Below, piece by piece: positions 42,256 to 51,918 of a stretch of DNA of 64,000 nt (the first letter of the stretch is position 1; the number at the start of each line of letters is the position of its first letter). Position numbers and translations under genes: made by a program. Source of the stretch: Magnaporthiopsis rhizophila (taxonomy: Eukaryota > Ascomycota > Sordariomycetes > Magnaporthales > Magnaporthaceae); assembly GCA_003049465.1 (NCBI GenBank), contig PYSS01000033.1, positions 193,903 to 257,902 of the forward strand, given 5' to 3'. The notes below the pieces were generated by a model that had not been told where the DNA came from, made no database searches, and saw only the letters and a program-made list of their open reading frames with translations.

Positions 42256-43291
42256 TCTCGCCACAGTTGGCGAGGTGTTCTTCAAACGTGTCTGCTGCGT
42301 AAAGGATCCTCCAATGGTACGGTTTGTGACTAGACTTCTCGCATCCAACACAATAAAAGCCGCGTTCCACGCGCCGAGAGGCCCTGTCCAGCCAAGGGAC
42401 ACGGGCAATCGCCACAAAACGATACGGGTTCCCCGAATGGCCATCGTAGGGGTCCAGCGCAGGCAGTCGCCGCCATGGGTGGATCAGGCGGCCGCGAGAG
42501 TCTCGCTCTGTCAGCCTCGCATTGTTGGCGTCAAGCATCCGCGCCTGCTTCTGCGACACGTATTGCTCCATGGCAGCCAGAGATCCGTGCAAGTTGATGC
42601 CAGCGAGGCGGGCGTGCTCGTGGTCGACCAGAGTGCCGGATTTTAAGACCTTTTTCCGGTTAGGCGAGTACGTCCCAGGCACGACCTTCATCTGGTGGAG
42701 ATCTGCGAGATGGTGGCGTTTTAAGCCAAACTTGCGGCAGGCGTGAGAAGGGGCCAGGGGAAGCAATACGTCGTCCGATGACAGACAGAGAAAACAGACA
42801 CGTTTGCAGGTGAGGAGGTAGAGAAAGCCGCCAAAGTCTCCGCACCGTTCGCAGCGCGCCGTGCAGAGGCTTGTATGCAGAGCCTTGCAGGAGATCCAGG
42901 ACCCGGTTCCGATAGCCAAGATGCCCCGTAGCGCGTTGGAGGCGTGCCTGATGATGTCGCCATATTGCGGTAGGGCATCAACGAGTTCCATCGTGCGCCT
43001 GTTGACAAGGCGAAGATAGGTAAGCGAACGCAGGTCGAGCTGGTGGAGAACCTCTTGAAGAATCTCGATGGGAAGGACCTCGAGCGTGCCGGCACCTGCC
43101 ACAGGTTCCTGACGACGGGAGGTTTCGGACGGTGACCCAAGGTCCGGGAGGTTATCGTCCAGCGTGAAGTCCTTGATCCGCCATTGTGTGCACGTGAGCC
43201 CCTCCCATTTTGCTGGCAGCGTAGCCGTCATTGCTGCAGCTTGTGGCGCGGGGAGCTCAATACCGGACGCAGAGAGGGTGCGTTGTCGCAT
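42227..43291 (-). CDS. F-box protein, 354 aa
   Basis: Single exon, ATG at 43291. The F-box at about residues 70-110 (LEVLPIEILQEVLHQLDLRS, LTYLRLVNRRTMELVDALP) would bind Skp1 in an SCF ubiquitin ligase. The rest is a substrate-side domain with paired cysteines: CTARCERCGDFGGFLYLLTC, KRVCFLCLSSDDVLLPLA, a central helix-rich part, and a C-terminal YCVGCEKSS with FEEHLANCGEI. This resembles the fungal F-box plus zinc-binding-like family. The last ten residues (about IRDGKHCTT) and the stop lie in the duplicated UTR repeat at 42160-42255, so the native C-terminus may have been replaced. No frameshift seen. Confidence 0.85.
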   Translation of the reverse strand: MRQRTLSASGIELPAPQAAAMTATLPAKWEGLTCTQWRIKDFTLDDNLPDLGSPSETSRRQEPVAGAGTLEVLPIEILQEVLHQLDLRSLTYLRLVNRRTMELVDALPQYGDIIRHASNALRGILAIGTGSWISCKALHTSLCTARCERCGDFGGFLYLLTCKRVCFLCLSSDDVLLPLAPSHACRKFGLKRHHLADLHQMKVVPGTYSPNRKKVLKSGTLVDHEHARLAGINLHGSLAAMEQYVSQKQARMLDANNARLTERDSRGRLIHPWRRLPALDPYDGHSGNPYRFVAIARVPWLDRASRRVERGFYCVGCEKSSHKPYHWRILYAADTFEEHLANCGEIRDGKHCTT

Positions 43292-43690
43292 TCGTGTAGG
43301 TAGACGGCCAAGGGGTTGACGTGCTTAACCAGGTTCTCAGCGATTTGATATTAGCGTTCGGCCAGTCGCGGCAGTTAAAGCACGTGCCGCATACAGAACG
43401 CGATTTGAGCCTGAGGCGTGAAAAGTATGGAAATTACGCCACCCAGCAAATTTAAATAATGTAAAGCAATATAAATTATAGGCCCGTGTAATAACGTTAT
43501 AAGGAAAATAATGTAACATAAAAAAATTTTACATTACATATAATGTAAAAGATTCATTACATCACATTATAGAATGTTTAAATAATTTTATCATGCGTTG
43601 TCCGGGGGGCGGGGTGCAGGCTAGAAAAGAAAGTGAGCAAAAAAGAAAGAAGAAGAAAAAAGGTCCAAGCATCGAGCGTGGGGGCCACAC
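43292..43690. other. AT-rich island between F-box gene and ankyrin relic
   Basis: About 43440-43590 is strongly AT-rich with many TAATGTAA-like words and holds a perfect inverted repeat. It has no gene and probably marks RIP-damaged DNA. Confidence 0.55.
43527..43550. repeat. Perfect 10-bp inverted repeat in AT-rich island
   Basis: TTTTACATTA, spacer CATA, TAATGTAAAA. Further copies of the word ATGTAA lie around it. Confidence 0.75.
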
Positions 43691-44005
43691 TCACCTAAGA
43701 ACAGGGAGTCGGACCGTTCGTCCAAAATTGAGAGTGGTTGTGACCTCCCGGTTGGGATCTAAGCCATGCTCGAGGAGGACCGCCCATGTCTCGGCGTCGT
43801 CGACGCCTAAGATAGCGCGGTCGGTGATTATGGCGCCGTGGCGAAGTAACAGACGCGCGCTGTCGGCGTAGCCGGAGTAGGTGGCCCTCTCCAGCATATC
43901 AGAAAGCAGCTCCTCGGTGAAGTCGTGGTGGGCGGCCAGAACTTCCGCTAGCTGCTCCACCCCTTCTTCGACGGCTTCTCTGAGCGCAGCGAAGTTCTGG
44001 GTCAT
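43691..44005 (-). pseudogene. Ankyrin-repeat protein gene, truncated first exon
   Basis: From ATG 44005: MTQNFAALREAVEEGVEQLA, helices EELLSDMLERATYSGYADSA, then RLLLRHGAIITDRAILGVDD and WAVLLEHGLDPN, the pattern of ankyrin repeats. The exon ends at a good donor (CTTAG|GTGAGT, about 43692). The downstream exon that should follow is missing, because the DNA soon enters the AT-rich island at about 43590. It is therefore probably a truncated gene; a distant second exon cannot be excluded. Confidence 0.6.
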
Positions 44006-45564
44006 GGCGGCGAGTTGTTGGCACAAAGGAGTGGCAAAGCAAAACGTGTGCTGCTGAATTAGGCGTAAAGACGACACGGAACAGAACGGTGTTTCTGCTG
44101 GCGCGAAAAGCGAGAGAGGAAGGAAGGAACGGCCCCTCGGGTGCTGGCGGGGGCTGCGACCGCTAATTAACCATTTTTAGCCCACAAATTCGAGCATGCT
44201 GGGTGAGCGGGCTGGAAGCTGTACGCTGTTACACCACTTGAGGTTGATTACATCCTCTACCTGGGGGCTGCCACTTCGCCTTTCTGCGGACTCGCACTCG
44301 TATAAAATACTATCAATAGGTAGCAGGTGACTACGTACCTTTTTTAGTGTTACGAACGCCTTTGGCACGGGTTCCGGCAGGGGTAAGCCAACGAGACATG
44401 ATGGGGACACAAGGAAGGGCAACACGGGAGGTCACGGGACGAATGAGGCTTTAACACACGTGATAAATGTATAATCAAGATAAGGTGTGATCTGATAAGC
44501 TCGCGGCAGCAACAAATTAAAAGCAACTTGAACCTTACGGTTTGTAACAAATCAAGGGTACTAATAAGGAAACAGGTTTGTATATAATTATATAAAACCC
44601 TTCATTTAATTTCCATATCGTAACATTTAGTTATAAAAAAGGAACATGTAAAAACTATGTATTAAAAAAGTATAAGATTTATATTTAATCTCTTATAATT
44701 AATATTATTTTTACCACTAGCAGCAACTTAAGAAAGAATAAAAGCTCCTTTTAAACTAAAAATAACCCTTATAATAATCCAGTTTATTATTATGGGCCAA
44801 TTTCGACAAGCAAACACAGAGTGATATTGGGATAAAAATCTGCCTGATAACGGCCTAAGGCGCTTATACACAGCTTTCTCAAGCTAGCCACCTGGTTAAA
44901 ATAAAGCAAGGGGTAATATTGGCATGTGGAGACTTCAGGTCATGTGGCTTTGAAAGGTCCAAGTGATATCAGCCTATCCAAGCTTTCCTGTAAAAGTTAC
45001 AAACTGTTCATCCCTCTCAAAGACATACTATTAAAATTTCCACACCACCATCACAGCCTTTCCTTCCTTGGAGCTGGAGGGGACCGCGCGTTCTCATCAC
45101 CAACAGCCTCGCGTTATAAATCCTTTCAACCCTTTCCTATAAATACCAGTCTCATTTCCCCGGCCTGAGGTGACAGCTGCCATGCTCGAACTGCACTAAG
45201 GCGCCATGTCGTGGCCTCTTCCTTACCAGAGGTCCGGACCGCTATATTGGCTGCGCTAGAGTGGTTATTGTCTTCCCATCATTCGATGATTTGATGGGCG
45301 CTGCTCCAGTCTGGAAGCATAGCAACTTTTACCCGAGTGATGAACCGATGCCAAGCGCGAGCCGAGACCCACTCAATCCCCTTGACCACCGCCTGCAGCT
45401 CGGGTTGCACCAGTGGCAGCTCAGGGCCGGCCCTCAATTTGGATTTTGGGAGCATATCTAGACAATTAGGTACCTACTTAGGTACCTACCTGGGTACGTC
45501 ATCCTCATCCTTCTTGCACCAGCACCCTTCTCCATCACAGCCTCGACAGACTACACAATCAAAG
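44006..45564. other. Intergenic with AT-rich island (44460-44830)
   Basis: The island contains long A/T runs such as TTATATTTAATCTCTTATAA (about 44677-44696) and no gene. To its right, 45465-45495 has a repeated GGTACCT motif upstream of the hydrolase gene. Confidence 0.55.
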
Positions 45565-46593
45565 ATGTCCTGCAAGAAGACCGTTGCCCTCATATGGAGT
45601 CTGTGCGTGAGCGTGCTGGCCACCACTGTGGTGCCGCCCAGCGCGTGGGACTATCCCTATCCATGGCCGGTCCAGTTCCACAACCTGACTTCCCAGCGGA
45701 TGGACATGGCCATGGCATATATGGACGTCGCCCCTGCTGCCGGTACCGGGGCCACCACCTCCCTCAACGCTACCAGCAGCACCGTGGTGGTCCTCCTGCA
45801 CGGCAAGAACTTTTGCGGCGCCACCTGGGCGGAGACGGCGCGCGTGCTCTCGTCGAGGGGCTACCGCGTCGTCGTCCCGGACCAGATCGGCTTCTGCAAG
45901 TCCTCCAAGCTGCCGGCGTACCAGTTCTCGCTGCCGCAGCTGGCGGCCAACACGCGCTCGCTCCTGGCCGCCCTCGGCATCGACCGGGCCGTCGTGGTCG
46001 GCCACTCCATGGGCGGCATGCTGGCGGCCCGCTACGCTCTCACGTACCCGGACGCCACGGAGCGCCTGGTCCTGACCAACCCGCTTGGGCTCGAGGACTG
46101 GATGGGCCTGGGCGTGCCGTACCGGTCTATCGACGAGCTGTACGGCGCCGAGCTGGCCACGACGTACGACTCGATAAGGGCGTACCAGCAGGCCACCTAC
46201 TACGTCAACGCCACCTGGAAGCCCGAGTACGACGTCTGGGTCAGGATGCTCGTTTCCCTGTACCAGCTTCCCGGCGTAGAGGGCGAAACGTTCGCCGTCA
46301 ATATGGCACAGGCGACCGACATGGTCCTGACGCAGCCCGTGGTGCATGCGTTTGGCAGGATCAGGGCCAGGACCCTGCTGCTGATCGGCGCGCGCGATAT
46401 CACCGCCATCGGCAAGCAGTGGAGCCCGCCAGAGGTCGCTGCCGTGCTGGGAAACTACAGGAAGCTGGGCAAAGAGGCCAGGGATGCCATCCCCGCGGCC
46501 GAGCTGGTCGAGTTCCCGGATCTGGGCCACAGCCCGCAGGTGCAGGACCCGGAGGCCTATCACGCGGCCTTGTTGGGATGGCTGGAGACGTGA
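45565..46593 (+). CDS. Secreted alpha/beta hydrolase
   Basis: Single exon, 342 aa, ATG 45565 (MSCKKTVALIWSLCVSVLAT is a signal peptide); an in-frame upstream extension exists but would bury the signal. Seen: VVVLLHGKNFCGATWAETAR (oxyanion region), VVPDQIGFCKSSK, nucleophile elbow VVVGHSMGGMLAARYAL, catalytic Asp in LLLIGARDITAIG, catalytic His in FPDLGHSPQVQDPE. It is an esterase/epoxide-hydrolase-type fold; the substrate is unknown. N-glycosylation-type NAT/NLT sites fit secretion. No cluster partner is adjacent. Confidence 0.9.
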   Translation: MSCKKTVALIWSLCVSVLATTVVPPSAWDYPYPWPVQFHNLTSQRMDMAMAYMDVAPAAGTGATTSLNATSSTVVVLLHGKNFCGATWAETARVLSSRGYRVVVPDQIGFCKSSKLPAYQFSLPQLAANTRSLLAALGIDRAVVVGHSMGGMLAARYALTYPDATERLVLTNPLGLEDWMGLGVPYRSIDELYGAELATTYDSIRAYQQATYYVNATWKPEYDVWVRMLVSLYQLPGVEGETFAVNMAQATDMVLTQPVVHAFGRIRARTLLLIGARDITAIGKQWSPPEVAAVLGNYRKLGKEARDAIPAAELVEFPDLGHSPQVQDPEAYHAALLGWLET

Positions 46594-47381
46594 CCCGTTA
46601 CTGTGAAACAGGGCGTTTTAGCGTAAGAGAAGAACAGGGGCAGTTGAACACCTAGAAGGAAAGGAGTCGGCGCTATAGCTAGTTTCCCGCCTCTATCATA
46701 GCAAGCCTGATCTTCCTTCACGCTCATAGTAATAAATACCCCAATGTGGCGGCAATACCCGATGAGAGGGATCAGCGTTGTTGGAACTCAGGACTCAGGC
46801 AAAGCTCGAATGTGTGGCGCGTCTGCGCGCTTAAGCAAGCCTGAGCGAGATCAGCCGCAGGGTTGTGAAGCGGAGAGACGGGATCTACGTTAGCTACAGC
46901 CTAGACCGCTCGAACCGCCTTTACCGTTCTAGTGCATATTTAGTGCTGGACCTAAACTCAAGTCGACAATGCTGGGGCTGGCTGCGCGGCTGCGCTTATT
47001 TGTTTTCCATCACACTGTAGCCGCCGTACATGACACCAGCCACCCGCGTCATACACGCTTTTGGGCTAGCTAGCCTTTGCGCGACCCGAGGCACCCAAAC
47101 TTCGTCAGGGGAATACGACAAAGTATCACGACTCTGAAGAGTTTGACTTGTTCAAGGTGAATTCATGATCCTTATGTTTGGATTTTTAAGTCCTTGGCAG
47201 CCTGCTCCCGACCCTCCCATACCAAGGTTGTGATAAAAGAGAAAACAATTCATGGGGAAAATAATGGCATACATAAAATCGGATGCGCTAATGCCGGGAT
47301 CGCCATAAAATCATAAAGAAAAAAAAAAAAAGAAAAACACTAGAGACAGGACGTACCAGTTCCTATATCACGGGACATCTG
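46594..47381. other. Intergenic, convergent 3' flanks
   Basis: Between the hydrolase and the HNH gene, which converge. An A-rich stretch is at about 47318-47337. No gene seen. Confidence 0.55.
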
Positions 47382-49168
47382 CTAAAGCTCCTGTTGCCGC
47401 TTTGCCCATCTCTCTTCCCCGCCGTTGCCATTATCTTCCTCATGGATGCGTTTCTTCGTATTTGGAGGTTGCTCGTTTTGAGCACTTTCCTTAGGGACGG
47501 TGCCCACCGATGCGAGGCTTGTGGCAGACGAGATGGTAGCGAAGGAACCGTCAAGGCTGGGAGGCTCGGCAGCGTTTCCAATGAGCCGAGACATATGCAC
47601 GACCTCGGGGCGGCGGAAGCGGCGGCGACCACGAGTCCACTGTTCAATATCGTCGTTCTCGTCATCGTCGTCCTCGTCATCCCGGTCTGTGTCTGTCTCG
47701 TCCCAGGCCTCACTGTCCTGGGCTGACGTTGTCCTTTTCTTGGGACTAACGCTCCTGCTGCCCGCGGACTCGAATATCCGGGCCGACTCGGCTACTTCCC
47801 TTGCAGAAGGGGTCACATCCTTGGCGCAACCAGTCGTCTCGTCCCAAATCCGCACCGCGAATTCTTGCTGGGCGCTGAAGAAAGGCATACTATCGCCGCG
47901 AAACAGTGCCCAAGCAAACCGGGCGAAAAGCATTTCCGGAGATATGCCACGGAGAGGCTGCTGAGTCAAGCGGCTGTGGTACGTGTAAACGAGCTGGACA
48001 GAGCCAAGCGGCTCCAGGACGTGGATTGCAATCGCCGGAGGCAACCGGGAAGAGGACTCCTGTGCTGGAGGTGACTTTGGGACGAAAACAAAGCGATTAC
48101 GGTCGAACAAAAGATGCAGGTCCCTGCGCAGGAGGATAAGGTTCTTCTCATCATGGATCGGGATGTGGGCTATGGCGTTCTGGATATATCTAAACCGTGC
48201 GGGGGGTTAACGGGGTGATGCTTATTGAAGTTTGTGGGGGTTGGAGGGACAAGGAGGTGTAAAAGAGCGGGAAACAGCAAGGAAAAGGGTAGGAAATGTG
48301 ATAAGAAAGGAGATAAAAGGAAATAGGAAAGGAATTAGGAAAGGAAATAGGAAAGGAAATAGGAAAGGAAATAGGAAAGGAAATAGGAAAGGAAATAGGA
48401 AAGGAAATAGGAAAGGAAATAGGAAAGGAAATAGGAAAGGAAATAGGAAGTAGTTAAAATTTCAAATCCAACATACTGTTGCATCCGGTTTGAGGTGAAC
48501 CAATACTTCTCACTGTAGGGTATCAAATGAGCCGTTTCGCACGCGTCCGTTGATGCAGACACGCGACAGCTGCCATCGCGGTCGATTGCGGCTTGTTTCC
48601 CCACCCGCGGAACGGAACTCGGGGCTGGCGTGTATGGCGGCAATGCGACGCTGCGCCAAGGTTCGGGGAGGGCAGCATGTGGGAAACGCCAGTGATGAAA
48701 GGATGCGTAGACTGGGTATTTGTCTGTCCGGAAGGCTGTTTTTGCCACGGCGCGAAAGGAGTCAGCGACACTTGGGTGCTCATCTTCCTTCCCAGAGCCG
48801 GGTAATAAAACACACGTACACGGATCAACAGTGCCGTCCGCAAGGCGGCGACACCAAAAGTACTCGCTCCCCCTCAAAATGCCTCGGGCGGGCGCTCAAT
48901 CGCGGAGAGCGGCGACGCTGCGTCCGCCCCGACCCGGACAGCCAAGACCCCTTGGTCCCAGGGGACAGTAGTGACGATGGAGCAGGCAACCCTTGCTATG
49001 TCGAAATCGAGTCCGTTTCCAGTCGTCGCCGTCCGTCGCACTCAGTCGCAGCAGGTTAGGCGCCGAATCCGGGTATGCAGGGTGCCGAATGTTGACAATA
49101 CGGAATGCGCGATGGGGATTGATCGGCAACGCCGGTGGCGGCAATGCCTCGCGCGCAAAGGGGGACAT
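47382..49168 (-). CDS. Fungal HNH-endonuclease-domain protein (model uncertain at 5' end)
   Basis: Core HNH signature: RDGSCRVSASTDACETAHLI, then PYSEKYWFTSNRMQQ, intron 48190-48476 (GTATGT...TTTAG), then YIQNAIAHIPIHDEKNLILL, RRDLHLLFDRNRFVFVPK. The C-terminus is acidic and Arg-rich and ends at 47382. Upstream, ATG 49168 opens MSPFAREALPPPALPINPHR and IRHPAYPDSAPNLLRL, typical of the family start. Homology continues in another frame as IARVACSIVTTVPWDQGVLA; a 46-bp intron (GTGCGA...CATAG) could join them. Another one-base shift is needed at the T4 run near 48879 to reach GSEYFWCRRLADG. Either introns or frameshifts are involved, so part may be a pseudogene. The intron at 48190-48476 holds a minisatellite. 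Confidence 0.6.
48318..48449. repeat. 12-bp minisatellite (AGGAAATAGGAA)n in HNH intron
   Basis: About eleven near-perfect 12-bp units. The block sits inside the predicted 287-bp intron. The unit length is a multiple of three and the array is open in some frames. Confidence 0.9.
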
Positions 49169-49460
49169 CGCCGTCGCCGCTCGTTTGGTGTGTTTGTGTG
49201 ATGTTGTCGGGAGCCAGTTGGTTGCCAGGGGAATAGACTGGGCAGATAAAGTGGGGCCGCCTAGGTTGGGCTGTTGGGTGGATTGTGTGCCTCAGGCAGG
49301 AATTTCTGGCCGACTGAAAGTGCTTTCTAGGCGCTGGAAGGACGCAGTTTAAAAGAGCCGGTCAATGCCTTTCAAATGCCTATTTTTTTTTTTTTTTTTT
49401 TTGTGCGCCGGTTGCTAATACGGCACCCGCATAGGGAACACATGACGCTGGTATCGGGTT

Positions 49461-49575
49461 AAAGGGCTGCTACACCTTCGTACAACAGTTGGTAGACAAG
49501 AAGTTCAACAATACGCCATTCTATAAGGCCTATGTCAATAATATGATGGTATTTAGTAGCAGAAAGGACGAGCGA
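49461..49575 (+). mobile_element. Reverse-transcriptase relic of an LTR retrotransposon
   Basis: Reads GLKGCYTFVQQLVDKKFNNT, then PFYKAYVNNMMVFSSRKDE. This matches the RT region around the catalytic YVDD box followed by hydrophobic MVFS; here the two Asp codons are AAT AAT (YVNN), as G to A changes would give. Only about 35 codons survive and the fragment runs straight into the second minisatellite. No LTRs were found. The family could be Gypsy or Copia. Confidence 0.6.
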
Positions 49576-49577
49576 GA

Positions 49578-49631
49578 AGGATACAGGAAAGGATACAGGA
49601 AAGGATACAGGAAAGGATACAGGAAGGGATA
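49578..49631. repeat. 12-bp minisatellite (AGGATACAGGAA)n
   Basis: About four and a half units, related to the HNH-intron array by the shared AGGAAAGGA core; here it encodes YRKG repeats in the frame of the RT relic. Confidence 0.85.
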
Positions 49632-50005
49632 TAAAAAAGAGTTGGGAAGGGAAGAGGAAGCAGTACTCACCCGAACGCACCCGCAAAACCTTTTCGTGTC
49701 AGAAGCGCGGATGTACGCAGGGGAATTACATTAATAGCGCCGCATATGGTGGTGGCTACCTTTTGGTATTTTCTACGGCGGGCGCTCCGCATGTCCAACT
49801 TTTTGATGCTTTTTCGATGTCCCTTTATTCAGCCGAGGTGCAACCGCGTCTGTGTGTAATTACGTCATGGCATGTGGGCCTGCTGTGTAGTCAAATTTTT
49901 GGCGGCCTGGGCGGGTAGCGGATGTGCCGTGCTCCGCTCCCTTCAATCCAGCGTCGCGTCTCGGCACACTCAGTCAATCCTCCATCGGAGATGTAGGTGT
50001 CAGGC

Positions 50006-50902
50006 ATGTCACAACTTCTCAAGGGGAAAAGCAAAGCGCAAAACACGTCGCCTACTCTCTTCCTCCATTCGTCGCCCACCGGCTCCAATGCGTCGCTCAC
50101 GGGGGCCGGCGCTGGGCTGAGCCCGCCGCAAGGGCACTCGTCGCTCCAGCGAAACTCGTCCCTCCGCCACCACCACGAGCACGCCGCGTCCCCGACCGGG
50201 CCCCAGACCAACAATGGCGGGGGCGCATCCACGACATTCCGCTCGACCGGGCTCGGCGGCATCTCGCTGCCGCTCAAGCTCCGCCAAGAGTCGACGCGCG
50301 CGACCGATAGGACGGACGCGCTGTGGGCTGAGATGCAGGCCACCCTCGAGGAGGTCGAGCTGTCGGCCAGCGGCGGCACGCGAGTCTTCGGCCCGGATCA
50401 CGACGACAAGCTCGCGGGCCTGCGGGCGGCGCAGATAGCGCTTGCGCAGGCCTGGGCCCGCAGCGAGGCCGACGAGGCCATCGAGACCACACTCTCTACA
50501 GACGGTGCGACGGCGGCTGGCGGCGGCGGCGCTGCTCCGGGAGCGAACAAGGAGGGCGGCGGTGGCGATGCTCAGGCGGGCAAGGCGGAAGGGGCTGTCG
50601 GTGCTGGCAGCACGGCTGCGGGCAGTGCAGCCCGGCCCGGCAGCGCCGGCGGCAAAGGCACGGAGAGGCTCGGCGCCAAGATGGAGGAGGAGACCGAGGT
50701 GGACATTCTACTGGCGCGCAAGCGGAGGGAGGCCAACGACCGGTACTTCCACCGTGTGAACCAGGGCGTGCTGGATGTGGTGGCACGGCTGGACGAGGTC
50801 GCGGTGGCGATGCGGGCAGTGGAGCAGGAGAGCAAGGACATCTGGGGCGAGGGCGAGCACTACCAGGAGCATGAGAGCGTTGCGGGGAGCACCAAGACGT
50901 AA
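50006..50902 (+). CDS. Conserved-looking fungal protein, unknown function (298 aa)
   Basis: Single exon from ATG 50006 (MSQLLKGKSKAQNTSPTLFL). The N-terminal third is Ser/His/Gly-rich and disordered. Then comes an ordered helical block, SLPLKLRQESTRATDRTDAL, WAEMQATLEEVELSASGGTR, KLAGLRAAQIALAQAWARSE. An Ala/Gly-rich linker follows, then a second block DILLARKRREANDRYFHRVN, VLDVVARLDEVAVAMRAVEQ, ESKDIWGEGE. The two helical blocks look like conserved coiled-coil parts separated by a variable linker. I do not recognise a named domain. Confidence 0.8.
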   Translation: MSQLLKGKSKAQNTSPTLFLHSSPTGSNASLTGAGAGLSPPQGHSSLQRNSSLRHHHEHAASPTGPQTNNGGGASTTFRSTGLGGISLPLKLRQESTRATDRTDALWAEMQATLEEVELSASGGTRVFGPDHDDKLAGLRAAQIALAQAWARSEADEAIETTLSTDGATAAGGGGAAPGANKEGGGGDAQAGKAEGAVGAGSTAAGSAARPGSAGGKGTERLGAKMEEETEVDILLARKRREANDRYFHRVNQGVLDVVARLDEVAVAMRAVEQESKDIWGEGEHYQEHESVAGSTKT

Positions 50903-51532
50903 TGGCGATACCACAGGCTATACCTGCATCTTATCTTGTCTACCTAGGCTGTTGAACTGGACACGACAGGTGATACAAATCGGTGGAGTTAATGGTTTTG
51001 TTGCGGTCATGTGAGAAGTGGGAAGATTTCGGCGATGGCGTGAAGCGTTAGGCGGCTTACATCGCTACGGCCTTACGATCTGGGCTTGCACGACTTGCGT
51101 CTGCACATCGTCACCCGCCCTCGCTTAGGAAAAGAAAAGCGGATTGCGGTAGTTTCTCTTAGCAATCCAAAATGAGAAATCTCTCGATCTTGTGTTCGCA
51201 GTGCACGTCACCTTTGTCACCCCACCTGCCGTGCCGAGCCTTCGCGACCCGAGTGCAAATCGCTCGACCAAACGTCATGCGTGTCCAGCAGCGCAAGCAA
51301 AAGCCGGCGCCCGCCACTAAAACAACGCCACTCAGCCACCCAAGTTCTGACTCTGGTCACGTCCTTTTATGACCCGAAAGATTCCCTCGATCCGCAGACC
51401 ACGGCAACCCTTGAATCTTCAATCGCACTCAACCACCAACATCGTAACAGCCCTGCCGACTGGAACAAATCAGCAAACCAGGTGCCCACGTACCTAATCG
51501 ACCGACAAACGACAATCCGCAGTACCGCAGCC
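50903..51532. other. Intergenic
   Basis: 3' flank of the previous gene and promoter of the inhibitor gene; nothing else seen. Confidence 0.5.
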
Positions 51533-51918
51533 ATGAAGTTCTTCGCCTTCCTCGTCCCCGCCCTGACGGCCCTCGCCTCGGCAGCCCCCATCGAGAAGCA
51601 GAAGCAAGTCATCGTCTCGTACCCAAACGAGACTCCTAGCTGGGTCCTCGACCAGGCCAAGCAGGCCATCCGCGACGGCGGCGGCGTCATCACCCACGAG
51701 TTTGAACTTATCATGTACGCAATCCCCCGGCGCATCCGCAAAGCGGTATTCTCTAAAGGGCCGCTCGGCTCATGCGGCAGATCGCTAACTGGGGGGTTTT
51801 TTTTTGAGCTAGGGGCTTCGCCGCGACGGCCGCAGAGTCCGTCCTCAACTCAGTCCGGGCCATGAACAACGATTACCACGCCGTCATTGAGGAGGACCAG
51901 GTCGTGACCATCTCGTAA
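51533..51918 (+). CDS. Small secreted I9-type proteinase inhibitor, 95 aa
   Basis: Two exons, 51533-51714 and 51813-51918, with the intron joining in frame (AT|G). The start MKFFAFLVPALTALASAAP is a signal peptide. The mature part reads IVSYPNETPSWVLDQAKQAI, then ITHEFELI, then GFAATAAESVLNSVRAMNND, YHAVIEEDQVVTIS. This is the inhibitor I9 / subtilisin-propeptide fold (beta-alpha-beta with a GFAA turn and a VIEEDQVV end strand), and small stand-alone versions are known in fungi as inhibitors of vacuolar or secreted subtilases. Domain and length (about 76 aa mature) agree. Confidence 0.88.

Larger units (their letters stand above)
49169..50005. other. Intergenic with poly(T), RT relic and second minisatellite
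   Basis: A T run is at about 49383-49402. No gene other than the relic described separately. Confidence 0.55.

Noticed and set aside
48318..48449. CRISPR array
   Set aside because: The 12-bp units are directly contiguous without spacers, and the genome is eukaryotic.
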